The notes below the pieces were generated by a model that was not told the origin of the DNA, did no database searches, and was given only the letters and a program-made list of their open reading frames with translations. Source: Amyelois transitella (lineage: Eukaryota; Arthropoda; Insecta; Lepidoptera; Pyralidae). Taken from it: a DNA stretch of 64,000 nt. Positions 1-11,263 of this stretch are shown here, piece after piece (positions within the stretch are counted from its first letter, which is position 1; every line of letters begins with the position of its first letter). The stretch covers positions 9,037,501 through 9,101,500 of the forward strand of contig NC_083525.1 of NCBI RefSeq assembly GCF_032362555.1, written 5' to 3'. Both the position numbers and the translations under genes were made by a program.

Positions 1-1259
1 AACTATCCCGCCTTCGAATTACACAAGTACCAACAGACCTTAGTATTATTCTTAACACGACTTTTGATTAATATTTGATAAAATGCTTTAAACTTAGAGT
101 CCGCCCTTTCCCTGTTTAATAAGCAGTTAAACTGGCAAATAATTATCGACAGTGTATCGATCGCCACCACTACACAATAATATAGTGTTACTATGTCGGC
201 GAGCACGCGCGGAACGAAATGCATATTACTGGAAATATTACTGACGCGTACGAAGGTTTGCATCCATCGCTTACTATTACTTACCACGCATTGACCTCTA
301 TAATGAATTCTGGACTTCATATTGGCGATGTAAATTGACCGCCTATTTTCGCCATTTCACAGCTTATCGCCTGATATTGCCGTGATTGTGCATGGAACTA
401 CTCGTGGAAAGTTGTTCTGTTCTCTTTTTAGGACATTACGCCATAAATTCATATTGTTTTAATGAATAAAAAAAATCAGAAACTGTTTTTTTTTATATAT
501 TTCACACAATAAAAGGAGGCGGTCATTTGCCACAAAAGTCATTTTTATCAGGAGAGCGCTTCAAATTGGGGGGCACAGAAATATTTGGTCCAGCGTACTT
601 GGTTTTTTCATGTCAATGTTACCACGTAACTGGGTGACTCTGAATCGATTCTTACAATATTTTATGACGCCAGCGTTGCATAATTAAGTATAGGATATGA
701 GCTAATAATGGGCTACTTCGCAACCCGCCATGCTGGTTTGGGATCGGAGGAAACACATGGAACGTAGCAGCTGCTTTTCCGTTTGTTGATGATAATCAAC
801 GGAACGTCTAAACCTTAAATAATCGAAAGTTTTTTTAAACATTTGTGTCCAAAGAGCACTCTCTTATCTGAGGATGCATTACATAACTACTCCAACTGAA
901 TATTCCCTCGAAATCCAATAACAACAAACAGAATTAAATACCGACGACAGGATAAAGTGTGGTGTTCAAACTGACAAAAGACACGGTTGACACATGTATT
1001 TTTGCATCATAAAGAGGTTTTTGAAAAGTCCAAAAAAGCTACTCATTTATTAATATTAAGTATATGGAAATGCGTTAAGGAAATCTTCGGAATGTTTATT
1101 TTTCACTACCTACATATTTTATATAGGTAGAATTAAATATCAGCGTGCACTTAGAAAGTTACATTATTCTTTAGTAAAAGAAATTTACTCGGTCGAAGTT
1201 TTGTAAAAAGCCAGCGAGACTAGGATAAATAACTAATTAACGTAATTTATTTCTGTCAG
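1..1259. other. Non-coding DNA, probable upstream intron of the acyltransferase gene
   Basis: I see no supportable gene here. The stretch is AT-rich, with no long ORF of coding character and no recognised RNA gene. It ends in a splice acceptor (ttctgtcag at 1251-1259) feeding the first visible exon of the nrf-6-like gene, so at least its right part should be intron. The missing N-terminal exons of that gene should lie to the left of this window. Confidence 0.5.
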
Positions 1260-4200
1260 GACTGAACTGGGCGTTGTCCTGGTCTCTGCCGGGCTGCTGG
1301 CGCGCGCTCCGCGCGCCGCCGCCCGCCTCCGCAGACACCGACCTGGCCGGCTTCGACGGGCTCCGCGTGTTGGGCATGATGTGCATCATCATAGAACACG
1401 TCTGCTGGCTGAACACCTTGGCCTATCAGGTCGAGACGAGACGTGTCGAGAAGGTAGGTATACAAAACTGAGAAGTGACATTAAATTTGTACTAAGATGA
1501 ATCCGTGGCCGTAAACGTAGCTTTTCAGTCTTTGTAAGGGATATAGACGTGATTATATGTATGTAGGTATGTATGAATCCGCTCCGCCTTTTCAGACTAA
1601 GAATTTGAGTTTTAAATAACTAAGTTTATATTTTATTCTAGTTATTTGTTGTGTTTTTGTTTTTAACTGTGGTTAACATAGTTATTAAAAACCTATCTAG
1701 ATGAAGTGACAGTACAGTGTTCTTTTTCATGTCTGCAAGATCTTTCAGCTTTTATAAAGCAAAGAGTGGATAAACAAAGGAAAAATCTTATGGTATGTTG
1801 CATTACAGTTACGACGGGCGAGCGACGTGATGATGATGACGAACAGCACGCTGGTGGTGCAGCTGTTCTTCATCATGTCGTCGTTCCTGCTCGCGCACAA
1901 GCTGCTGCAGCAGCGCCGGCGGGGGGAGCCCGTCAAGTTCTTCTCCACAGTCTTCGAGACTATGTTCAACAGGTTTATCAGGTACGGGTATTCCTTATTT
2001 TGATCTTTTCAATTACATGTCTAGGAAACTATATAATTTATTTTAATATTTCTACTTACCTTGGAACTTAAGGGTAGATCACTTTTTCGCTGTAGATGTT
2101 GTAAAAGGTAAGTAAAAGTAACGATAAAAGCACTTAATGTTAAAATTATTATCTAATCTTGAATCCCCTAACAGATGACTTGGTGACATAGGTCAGAAAA
2201 AGTCGTTTCCTGACAACTCCTGAGTCCTGGGTCGTCCAGTCAACTTGTCATTTGACATTTGACAATATTTGACAATCTTCGTCTGTCTTTACAGGATGAG
2301 CCCCAGCTACTTCATGGTGCTCTGGTTCGCGGCGAGCTGGTGGGAGCGGCTGGGAGACGGACCGATGTGGACCGCGCTCGTGGGCTCCGAGAGCGCCATC
2401 TGCCGGCACAAGTGGTGGACCCACCTGCTGTACCTGAACAACGTGGTCTATGCGGACGACAAGTGCCTCATACAGACTTGGTAACTAGCATTACATTTCC
2501 CTAGTATTACCTGAGGCTACGATCGCGTATCTAGATAATTTTCGGTCCCGCTGGAATTTTGGCGGATCCATTCTTAGTGCACCCTAAGACCACATAGGGA
2601 ACCTACAATTTCAAGTTTAGACTCAGCAGTTTGGGTTGTGCGCTGTCAAGCAGTCAGTTATTGAAAACCTTCACAAAACGTCGAAAAATTTCTCAACTGT
2701 GTACTTACCAAAAAGGGATCCAATTTCTGACATTCTCTCTGGACCTTGCCTACCATCCATAACTTTGCACAGGTACCTGGCAGCAGACATGCAACTGTAC
2801 TTGTTCTCCCTGCTGCTGACGCTGGCGCTGCTGCGGTGGCGGCGCGGCGCGCTGGTCGCGCTGGCGGCGCTGCTCGCGCTGGCCGTCGGCGTGCTGTTCG
2901 CGCTCGCCTACTGGTTCGGCCTCGTGCCCAACATCGTGCTGCATCGCCCTGAGTGAGTACACTCTATCTCTAGCAGAAACATCTGGATTGAAAAACAACA
3001 AGTCTGACAGTTGTGGGCGTATGGTAGAGTAGAATGTAATGCGGAATGTAATAATATAATAATGAAATATAACCTAAAAATCGGTGTGAATATTTTTCAG
3101 CAGCAGAGAAAGTTAACCCTTCTTTGGTTTTGGTTTTTTATAAAATATTTGTCTAATCCCAGCGCCCGTAGCAAGGTACGCGCGAAAAAATTGTGCTGTC
3201 CCGTTTCACGTTATAATAAAAAGCGAAACGGCAATAGGATTAAATTTAATCAGCCCTTTAGTTGTCTAGTGTCATGTTAAATCCCAGATCAAACATTTTC
3301 ATCCTCACTCGCACTATTTCAGACTGATCCGGGAGACGTACCGCGGCGACCTGTCCTTCAACATCCTGTACCAGTCGCCGCTGGGCAACCTGCCGGGCGC
3401 GCTGGCCGGCTTGCTGCTTGCGCACGCGCACCACTACTTGCTGGACTCGCACCGCAGTCTCAATGAGTATAAGGTCAGACGATACTTACATATTGTAACC
3501 ATGATCCAGGGTTAGGTTTCCCTGAAAAGGATGCGAAGGGAAGACGAGACTCGCTTTAAAAAATCCTGACTTACCCAATTCAAGACCATGGTCTAAGGCA
3601 CACCTCGAACTCTCCAGTGAGATGAGGATTTAACCAGGAGGAAGAAGGGGAATCTATATAATTCCTTCTTTATTCCAATCTCCTGTTGATAATCACGACT
3701 TAGATCGAGAACTACTCTTAGTCTATCTACCCGAGAGGCGTACCACATACAGTTTTGAATGTGTAGATATGATCCAAAAGATGTAGATATGCAAGAATCG
3801 TATGGAAATTAGGAAAAGAGGCGTGATGTATGTATTCTTTCTGACCGCAAGATATAAGATCACGGTCAAGGTCTTGCGTAATGATTTTAGCAACTGTTGC
3901 CTGTCGGATGTTCATCTTGTTTGTCGAAAGTTTGTGATAAACGTGACGAAATCATGGCTGACTAAATGTTCTGTTTTTATAATAGAATAGAATATTTATT
4001 TGCTTATGACTAGGGTTTATAAAATTGGATTTAAACGTTAAAAGGTAAACAACAGAGATTTTAAAGATAAATACAGATAAGGGGTAGTAGGTTGTACAAT
4101 GTATGTACAAGCTGTTGCACTCGACTTCGTCCGCCTTAAATCACTTTAAATTTTTACTTAGGTAGTATGTTATTCTAATGACTAAGCTGTTTTACTTTCT

Positions 4201-6813
4201 GCAAAGTTTCATCAAATCAGTTGTACGTATAACTTTTATTTAATAGTTAGTTATTATAAATAGAAAACTTAATGTAAAATGAACTCAAAAAAAAATTATA
4301 AAGAAAGAAAAAAATATGATTACAAACTAATTTTACAAATTGTACCTACAGTCCCTGTTTCGCATCACCTAACGGGAGTGTGCCAGAACACGGACATTCT
4401 CGTTGTATAACTTTTTAATTAATCTATTATTTTGATGTGCGGCCAGATGACACCGATCAGCCAGTCTCCGCCGACCTACATTGCCGATGCTAGACTCGCT
4501 GGTTTCACAAGATGTCAGGCTGTTACAACATTATTTCTAACGCATTTCTAGATCCCACTGCCGGTCAGATGCGATCTTAATTAGGAAGTTACATATTTGT
4601 GTTATTAAAATAAACAGTAGCTTCGTAATTTGTTAGGTATTCTTTAACGAGTGAGAACCACAACTGTGTAAGTATTTTATTATGCACAATATTGATCATA
4701 ATATAGTACCTAAGTAGATATTGATCTAGGTATCCAATGCTGGCCAATCTTTGATAAACTTTTGTATAAAAATAGTTTAAGTAGGTATTCGTGGTTGAAA
4801 CAATGTAGGCAATTATGTATACAACACAATTCGAAAGCGAAAACCTAAGTAAAAACAAGGATTAAATAAGTTAACTAGTGTTAGTTTTTGTTTCATCTGT
4901 GAGTTAAATACAAGTTTAATGCTTTTCTGTCGAACACTTTGTCACACATTTATATTTTCCGAGATATTTTTGGTACGCATCTATTATCTATTGGTGATGT
5001 ATTATATGAAACATAGCTTATCCTGTGTGAGTGTGAATCAAAAAGAAGGCTATGCCGGTGAAGTGATGTTCACCGGCCCAGCCGCGCCGGCGACGAGATA
5101 AGACCCTTGTGTTATGTACATATTCGATGTTGTGATTCGCAGGTGTTCCGCTGGGCGTCCGTGGCGGCGACCCCGCTGGCGGTGTGGTGGGTGGCGGCGT
5201 CCCCGCAGCTGGCGGGCGCGGGCGAGCCGCGGCGGCTGGCGGCGGCGGCGCTGGCCGCCTTCGAGCGCCCCGTCTTCGTCGTGCTCGTCTTCTTGGCGCT
5301 GCTCGGGGCCATGCAGGGGGTGGAATGTTAGTATTGATTGAAGAGATCTAAATCTTGTTCAAGATATATTGTTTTAAAAAAGAACTATAATGTACAAACA
5401 AGTACAATTTTCACATGCTTATTACGTCTTCATCCCTTGCGAGGAAGACAGAATGTTCTCTTTTGTACCGAAAGACTACGCTCAGCTGGATGGTTTAATG
5501 ATGGAATTGAGATTCATTGTAACAGGTTGCTAGCCCATCGCCTTAAAAATAATCTTAAGTTTATAAGTATTTTCCTTGATCCCTTAGATTGATTGCCTAA
5601 AGAAAAAATATCAACATAGAGAAAACGGTGGCCGTAGTGAAAGCGTAACAACTTTCTTATTTTATACTTACGCGTGTTACCACATACTTACTTAATACAA
5701 AGTCACTTTCCGTGTTTTTTCGTATCCACCAAGAAAAACTTACTTAAATCACTTTTGAGTCATGTGGACATAGAGATAGAGGTTATAACTATGCACAAAA
5801 TAAACAGGCAATGCGAAGTTTTTTGTAAGGTATATAAGCTTTTTTACAGGAAAATATTGATCCATGTTGTCACTGTTTGCAGCGGCGATGCGTCGCATCC
5901 TGTCGTGGCGCGGCTGGGTGGTGATCGCGCGGCTGACCTTCGGCGCGCTGATGCTGCACATGATCATCAACAAGTCGCTGGTGGCCGGCCGACTGGCGCC
6001 CACGCAGCTGGACCGGCAGACCGCGGTACGAACACTACAATACGATAGTTTCCAGTGCCTCAGTTTCAAACTACGTTTATGTTTACGTAGAACAAGGCTG
6101 GTGAACCAGGAGCTGTAAAACAGTGGAGGTATTTCCTCTTTGTATTCTTCTTCTACCTCTTGGCGATGGTCGTCCCGATTACATTTTCATCTCTTGGAGA
6201 GGAGCACAGGTCACATTGACTATGATCTTGGTTTGATAGATCATGACGCCAGGAGGATGATGAAAGATCAAGAAGGGCGTTTGCATTAAGATGCAGAAAC
6301 AGAGTGCACGATCGCAGTAGTCTTTAGCTTCAGCTACTTATTTGAGTGGGCGCAGTTGCACAATGGAGTTCACAATATATCCCCTAGTCGTAAAACATCC
6401 CTTTCGAAAAAAAACATATTGCGAAAGAGACGTTTCACTGAGACCCAACTAGGATGGTTGACAAAATTGTAAGCCATATCAAGTTTACTTTTTACACTTT
6501 TGAAGTTCTTATTTGTGTGACGTTAGTAGTGCAATTTCCGACCCACAAAACACAGACGAAGCGAGGTCTTCCGCTATGCCACACACATCAAACTCTACAA
6601 ACGTAGTGATAAGTATGATAATCTTTATCCACCATCATCCTTCAGATCCTGGAATGGTTCGGCGTGGCCTTCGTCTCATACCTGGCGGCCATGCCGCTGG
6701 CCCTGCTGGTGGAGATCCCCATACAGCGGCTGCACAAGGCGCTGACGGCGCTGTGTCGCGGCCCGCGGCGCTCCACGCCCGTGCCCAGTGGCGCCAAGAG
6801 CGATGGCCGTTGA
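1260..6813 (+). CDS. Nose resistant to fluoxetine protein 6-like membrane acyltransferase (5'-partial)
   Basis: Eight exons join in one frame with consensus splice sites: 1260-1453, 1809-1981, 2295-2480, 2773-2952, 3323-3473, 5143-5326, 5883-6025, 6646-6813 (TGA). They give about 458 residues of a multi-pass membrane protein of the acyltransferase-3/NRF-6 family. Landmarks in order: the first membrane helix FDGLRVLGMMCIIIEHVCWL with the family's conserved His; MTNSTLVVQLFFIMSSFLLA; RMSPSYFMVLWF; the WWTHLLYLNN...C...TW-YLAADMQLYLFS block; several Leu/Ala-rich helices; IARLTFGALMLH; and a C-terminal VEIPIQRLHKAL. All are typical of NRF-6 proteins, which in worms act in intestinal lipid or drug uptake. 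The N-terminal NRF domain and signal peptide are absent and should be left of the window. The acyl substrate cannot be read from the sequence. The exons are very GC-rich against AT-rich introns. The gene is convergent with SmD3. Confidence 0.9.
1520..1576 (-). repeat. Fragment of lepidopteran-type interspersed repeat A
   Basis: Minus-orientation tail of the short interspersed repeat called A here: 'ctttgtaagggatatagacg' followed by a (tatg)n-like run. It lies in the first visible intron of the nrf-6-like gene. The fullest copy of the family in this window is at 53802-54049. Confidence 0.5.
3178..3238. repeat. Fold-back MITE-like element (family D), copy 1
   Basis: Short quasi-palindrome: 'ctgtcccgtttcacg' on the left and 'aagcgaaacggca' on the right around an AT core, flanked by 'cgcgcgaaaaa'. 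Two related copies are at 14216-14292 and 18778-18846. The symmetry suggests a tiny fold-back DNA element. This copy lies about 85 bp upstream of an exon of the nrf-6-like gene. Confidence 0.6.
4262..4420 (-). repeat. Non-LTR retroelement 3'-end fragment
   Basis: The stretch with 'tacaaactaattttacaaat', 'tacagtccctg' and 'gggagtgtgccag' parallels 48180-48290, where the same words precede a recognisable retroelement coding remnant on the minus strand. It is therefore probably a truncated 3' end of the same family, inserted in the 1.67-kb intron 3474-5142. Confidence 0.5.
5421..5585 (+). repeat. Diverged copy of interspersed repeat A
   Basis: Plus-orientation, degraded copy in an nrf-6-like intron. 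It matches the family words for 'catcccttgcg', the 'gctcagctgg' region and 'caggttgctagcccatcgcc', ending near the 'taagtttataag' segment. It overlaps no coding sequence. Confidence 0.6.
6135..6270 (+). repeat. Diverged copy of interspersed repeat B
   Basis: It contains the B-family words 'cgtcccgattacat', 'cttggagaggagcac' and 'tgatcttgg'. Compare the better copies at 33757 and 50439. It lies in the last intron of the nrf-6-like gene. Confidence 0.4.
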
Positions 6814-6939
6814 ACACCGTTACTTGTAGTTAGTTTTTTAATGATAGATGGCGCTAGCAGTAGGGCTTACTATAGAATTTGAAAAAGAAATGCCTGTACT
6901 CCAAACTATAGGAGTGGTATAATGCCTGTAGTATTTATA

Positions 6940-6945
6940 AATAAA
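6940..6945 (+). terminator. Polyadenylation signal of the nrf-6-like gene
   Basis: The hexamer aataaa lies about 127 bases after the TGA stop at 6811-6813, the first AATAAA in the sense strand there. It is the likely 3'-end processing signal. Confidence 0.6.
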
Positions 6946-6949
6946 GAAT

Positions 6950-8836
6950 GGTGGGTCCTTATTTTAGCAATTTTCTGCGTACTTAGTTGTAAAGTCGACA
7001 GAGTTATGTGTGTCGTCGTCTTGCATCGCACGCAGCATGCTACTTAATTGTGTAAAGGCGAAACACCCGTCCCTGCTACATCAAATTACATTAGTCACTT
7101 CTATAATCTTTATTCCGAATTCTATGGCTTGTACCAGATAATTAGGTCAAATTATACGTAAAATTACAAAGCAAGAGGCGCCATTTATATATGTATAGTA
7201 GGATAGGGAAATTGTTACCGTGTGATAGATGAGTAACGAAACAAAACTTTACGGTAGGTGCCTTGAGAAAGCCTGATACAACTTGTTTAGTAAGTTTCGA
7301 CCAAGCAGAATATGTAATTTTAAATGATAAAATAACATATTCCTGTTTTTTTATAATAATAAAATTATCTTGCGAAAGAAAATATGGTTGACTTAATATT
7401 TTTTTTTCTTTGTAGATAAACTAATTGTACATTTTTGTTTGATAAGTTTGAGTGAATCGAATGCTAATAAGACACATTCATATAAATATGTAACTTTTTC
7501 TTTGGCATTGTTTACCGTAAGGCGTATTTACAAAAACAAAATAGTTAATTCTATAGTGTTTGTCATTGTGAATGCACCTTGAAGCCAACACCAGACTCCC
7601 GTAGTAACATAGAACATAAGTAATTATTGTGATAGTATAATTAGCTAGAGTAAGTGGTGAAAGACTTATATTAAGTGGTGAGGCTGACTTTAATATACTG
7701 TAAATACTTTCAAAGACTTTCAATTTAAACCTTATGCCAATCCTAAATCCACAACAGAAAAATATTTTGTGCATGAACTTTTTATATCTACATATCTGAC
7801 AGTCATTAGAACATCAAGATAAGTTTGATTAATCTTGAGAGTGGGTAAAGAAAACCAAGAGTGCGGCTGGTCATAACATATATTTCCATCCTCAAAACAT
7901 CACACTGTTCACACAATGCTACCTGCACTCCATGATATATCATTCTCACTTAAGGAGTATTTCTTTAAGAATATATATCTTATGAAGCAAATTCACAATG
8001 GGTTTTTAAAGATATGACGTGTGTGCTTAGTCAGGATCTTAACATATAACAGGCAAAGTAGGTGGATGGATACAATTTCAGACTGTTCCTGGTGGAAAAT
8101 AGGGATGGGTGTTAAATGAACGAATTGTTTATTTCAACCGTTTATCTTTTATTAACCATTAGACTAATTTAAAGTTGAATGATGAACTAGTTTACTTGTG
8201 AACATCTTCATTCTCGGTACCAATCACGCGCAGCGCGACTGACTAGGCGTTAGTTCGTTCGTTCACGCGTTTACATATCCCGTCAACGTCGACTAGTTAA
8301 CTCATGAACATCTTCATTCTCGGTTAGTTCGTTCGTTCACGCGTTTACATATCCCGTCAACGTCGACTAGTTAACTCATGAACTTATTTCCTTGCCCATT
8401 CAATCAAGTTAACAGAATGTCATTCCGTCCATGACGTCAACTAGTCGAAAATTTTATTGTTTTATATAAATCGGTTCACGTATGACCAATATCAACAGAA
8501 AAGTCCAAATAATCATCAACGTTATATACCCACTACAATATATGTCTCACTTAATTCTTTCTTTGAAAACATTAAATGTTCCATAACCCATTACTATCCT
8601 AGGCGCAACTCTATTTAGCTGAAGACATTAGTCGAAAGATTTTCACGAGCAAGTTACTGTTTTTTGCTTGATGCCAAAATATTGCATTATATTATAAAAA
8701 TTATTAACTAGGGCTTTTTTTCGATCCACCTAAAATACCCAAACACATCACACGGAATTATATACAAGACTGACTTATCTTAACTACAAATTAAAAGATT
8801 TTAGCCTAAAATTAGCAGTTTGTACTCGGCTCAGCC
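6950..8836. other. Convergent intergenic region, no gene seen
   Basis: AT-rich spacer between the 3' ends of the nrf-6-like gene (+) and SmD3 (-). ORFs in it are short and lack coding character. The only clear structure is the tandem duplication at 8199-8382. Confidence 0.5.
8199..8382. repeat. Imperfect two-copy tandem duplication
   Basis: The block 'gaacatcttcattctcgg' ... 'ttagttcgttcgttcacgcg' ... 'gtcaacgtcgactagttaac' ... 'tcatgaac' occurs twice in a row. The first copy contains an extra ~30 bp (accaatcacgcgcagcgcg and following) after 'ctcgg'. The shared parts are almost identical, suggesting a recent duplication, or an internal duplication within a transposon relic. Confidence 0.85.
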
Positions 8837-10363
8837 CTAGCGTCTCGAGGGCCCCGAGCCGCCCTGCCAGCCGCCGCGGTGCCCGCCGCCGCCGCGCCCG
8901 CCCGGCCGGCCTCGACCCGCAGCTGAAAACAAATAATTTAATCATGAGCAATGAATATGGATTAAATGAAAGAATTATATACTCTGCCAAGATAGTCTCT
9001 ACAAGAAAAAGGTGTGATTTAAAACTATTTACAAATACATTTCTGCTATAAGTCTTACATAATGAGGGATCTGATAGATTAATTCTTTATTACACCATAA
9101 GAGTAAAACATAAAAACGGCACAAAAGGGACAGAGATGGTACAAAGGTCTCTGGCCTGATGAAAATTAGTAAAAATCTATGTAAGGACATTACTAAAACA
9201 TATATATTATTTATCATTAAAATTACCCTAGAATTAATATATCTGCCATAGGGAACCACATCAATATAAAAAAAGAATAGGACCACTATTCTTAATCTTA
9301 TCCCCAAGAATGTGGTAAAGGCGCCGAAGGGATAGGCTAATTAACTTGGGATTCATCTTTTAGGTAATGGGCTTGCAACCTGTTACTATTTGAATCTTAA
9401 TTCTATCATCTTAATTCTATCATTCAGCATAAGCCTGCAGGCTCTGTCTTCCCCGCAAGGGATATAGACATGATTATATGAATGATGAATGAATTAACAT
9501 AACACTTCATTATAAATAAAGGTTTTTTAGTTGAAATACAAAATACCCTTGATCACACAAACTAATATCCTAAATGAGAGCTGATTTATGTTAACCTGAC
9601 TTATTCAGTCCAAAGAAGCCAGGACACAAGCCTGACCAGTACCAGGAGTACCAGGATACATGATATTTTCCGTTGGCTTAGTTTTCCCTGCGCAAGGGTA
9701 GTCTTGATTGTATGTATGTATCAATGTACAATGAGTACAAATGCCTCCACTGCATCACTTTATTACATTATTCAAGAAAATGAATTCATAAATAAATGCA
9801 GGTTACTTATCTTCTTTGTTAATTTTTTACTTGTTTAGTTGTATGTGATAGTAAACAAACAAAGATATTCAAGACACTTCTTTTGGTACAGAACGGAGTG
9901 AAGACCAGTTTTATAGTTATTTAATCTTAGTTTTTCAACATGTTTTTAGGTTACTGGGTTGACAGTCAATTCACTGTAAATATTATTGATGCTTTTAAAC
10001 TAAATTCGTATCTGGTTTACTCTAAGAACATTGTGATAAAGCTTAAGACTCACCTTGTGCCCTCAATATAGCACTCTTGCCGCGACCGGCGGTTGGTTTA
10101 TTCCCTTGTCGTTTGAACATAGGGGCATTCTTCAACATGTCCGGTAATATCAGAAATCGGATCTTTGAGCCTCTGATATACACATTCTCCAACTGGGCAA
10201 CGCGTCCATCGCGGTAGGTCACTGTCACCAGAGTCATCTGGCAATTCATGTTATCCTCGGCTTCTATTAGCTTTCCGCGATAAACTTCGCCGGTATTAGT
10301 TTCGCAGGTCACTACATGACCCTCTGCCTCGTGAAGTACTTTAATAGGCACACCGATAGACAT
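8837..10363 (-). CDS. SmD3: Small nuclear ribonucleoprotein Sm D3
   Basis: Two exons on the minus strand: 10363-10054 and 8922-8837 (stop TAG at 8839-8837). They give 131 residues, close to the usual size. Exon 1 holds the whole Sm fold: [20 protein letters not shown] start, Sm1 motif ([19 protein letters not shown] region) and Sm2 motif ([20 protein letters not shown]). Exon 2 encodes the RG-rich tail ([18 protein letters not shown]...RR), the type of tail that is symmetrically dimethylated before Sm-ring assembly. SmD3 joins the heptameric Sm ring on U1, U2, U4 and U5 snRNAs and acts in spliceosome biogenesis. The donor (CAAG|GTGAGT) and acceptor (GTTTTCAG) agree with the frame. The 1.1-kb intron contains a copy of repeat A. 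The gene is divergent from the ZAD zinc-finger gene. Confidence 0.97.
9249..9480 (-). repeat. Interspersed repeat A in the SmD3 intron
   Basis: Minus-orientation copy running from 'aagaataggaccac' through 'gggataggctaattaacttg' and 'ttttaggtaatgggcttgc' to 'ccccgcaagggatatagac'. A 15-bp 'atcttaattctatc' block is locally doubled. A second small piece of the same family is at about 9685-9722. Confidence 0.75.
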
Positions 10364-11263
10364 GTTTGTAGATGATCACAAAAAAATGCTATTTAGAATA
10401 CAAATTAAATCCGTATATTTGAGGATGAATCTAGATAAAATTTTCAAACAAGAGAACAAACAAAATAATGGCGTCGGTATTTTGTTATACTGTCAACTGT
10501 CAACAAAACTAACTGTCATGTTATGTTATTCTCACTGTCATTTATTTTTTTTATTATTTTATATATTTGTAGATGTAGATAAAATATAAAATTCAAAATC
10601 TATTACAATATATTAAGTGTATATACGAAACCATTTATAAAACATAGTTGTTTGAGTATTATTTCAAAGTATAAAACCGGTACCAGTGTATTTTTGTACG
10701 TAGTACTAGCTTTAGCACTTCAGATGATATAATACAACTTCTTTATGTACAAAGTCCGAGGTGCCAACGAGCTCTTTTATGTGGCATATTTATTGAGTCC
10801 TGGCAGACGACTCATTATCACAAAACAAGACGTCTCAGATGCTTCTTTTTATGTGACGGCATGATTAGAATAGTTATTTTTTAGATTCTCGCTGATACCT
10901 CTTGCCTTCGCCTCTGAATGGCGTATTGGATTCGATGTGTATCTAACATAATGTATTTATTATAAAGTATCGTTGAATTGTTATCTCATAACGTCTCAAA
11001 CTTACTACAAGGCTAACTCAAATTAATAAAAAATCTGAATTTGAATCTGCCATTCCCAGAAATTAAAAAAAAAATCAGCGGTAAAACGTCAACGTCAATG
11101 TGACAACATCAATTTAAAAATAAAACAAAATAGAAACATAGATAAACATATCTCTATTTAGTTTCTGATAGAAAAAATAAGCTTGCTTGTTCCTGTGCTA
11201 TTTTAATTACTAATTATCGGTTTATTATATCTATCACTTATAAAATTGCAAGTCACTGGCTTC
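10364..11263. promoter_or_regulatory. Divergent intergenic/promoter region between SmD3 and the ZAD zinc-finger gene
   Basis: About 900 bp separates the two start codons. It must contain both 5' leaders and promoters, possibly with shared elements. I see no canonical TATA box at a convincing position for either gene and no other gene. Confidence 0.4.

Noticed and set aside
5674..6118. Overlapping plus and minus ORFs around 5.7-6.1 kb
   Set aside because: Only 5883-6025 in the frame continuous with the nrf-6-like gene has family motifs and splice sites; the others are frame shadows.
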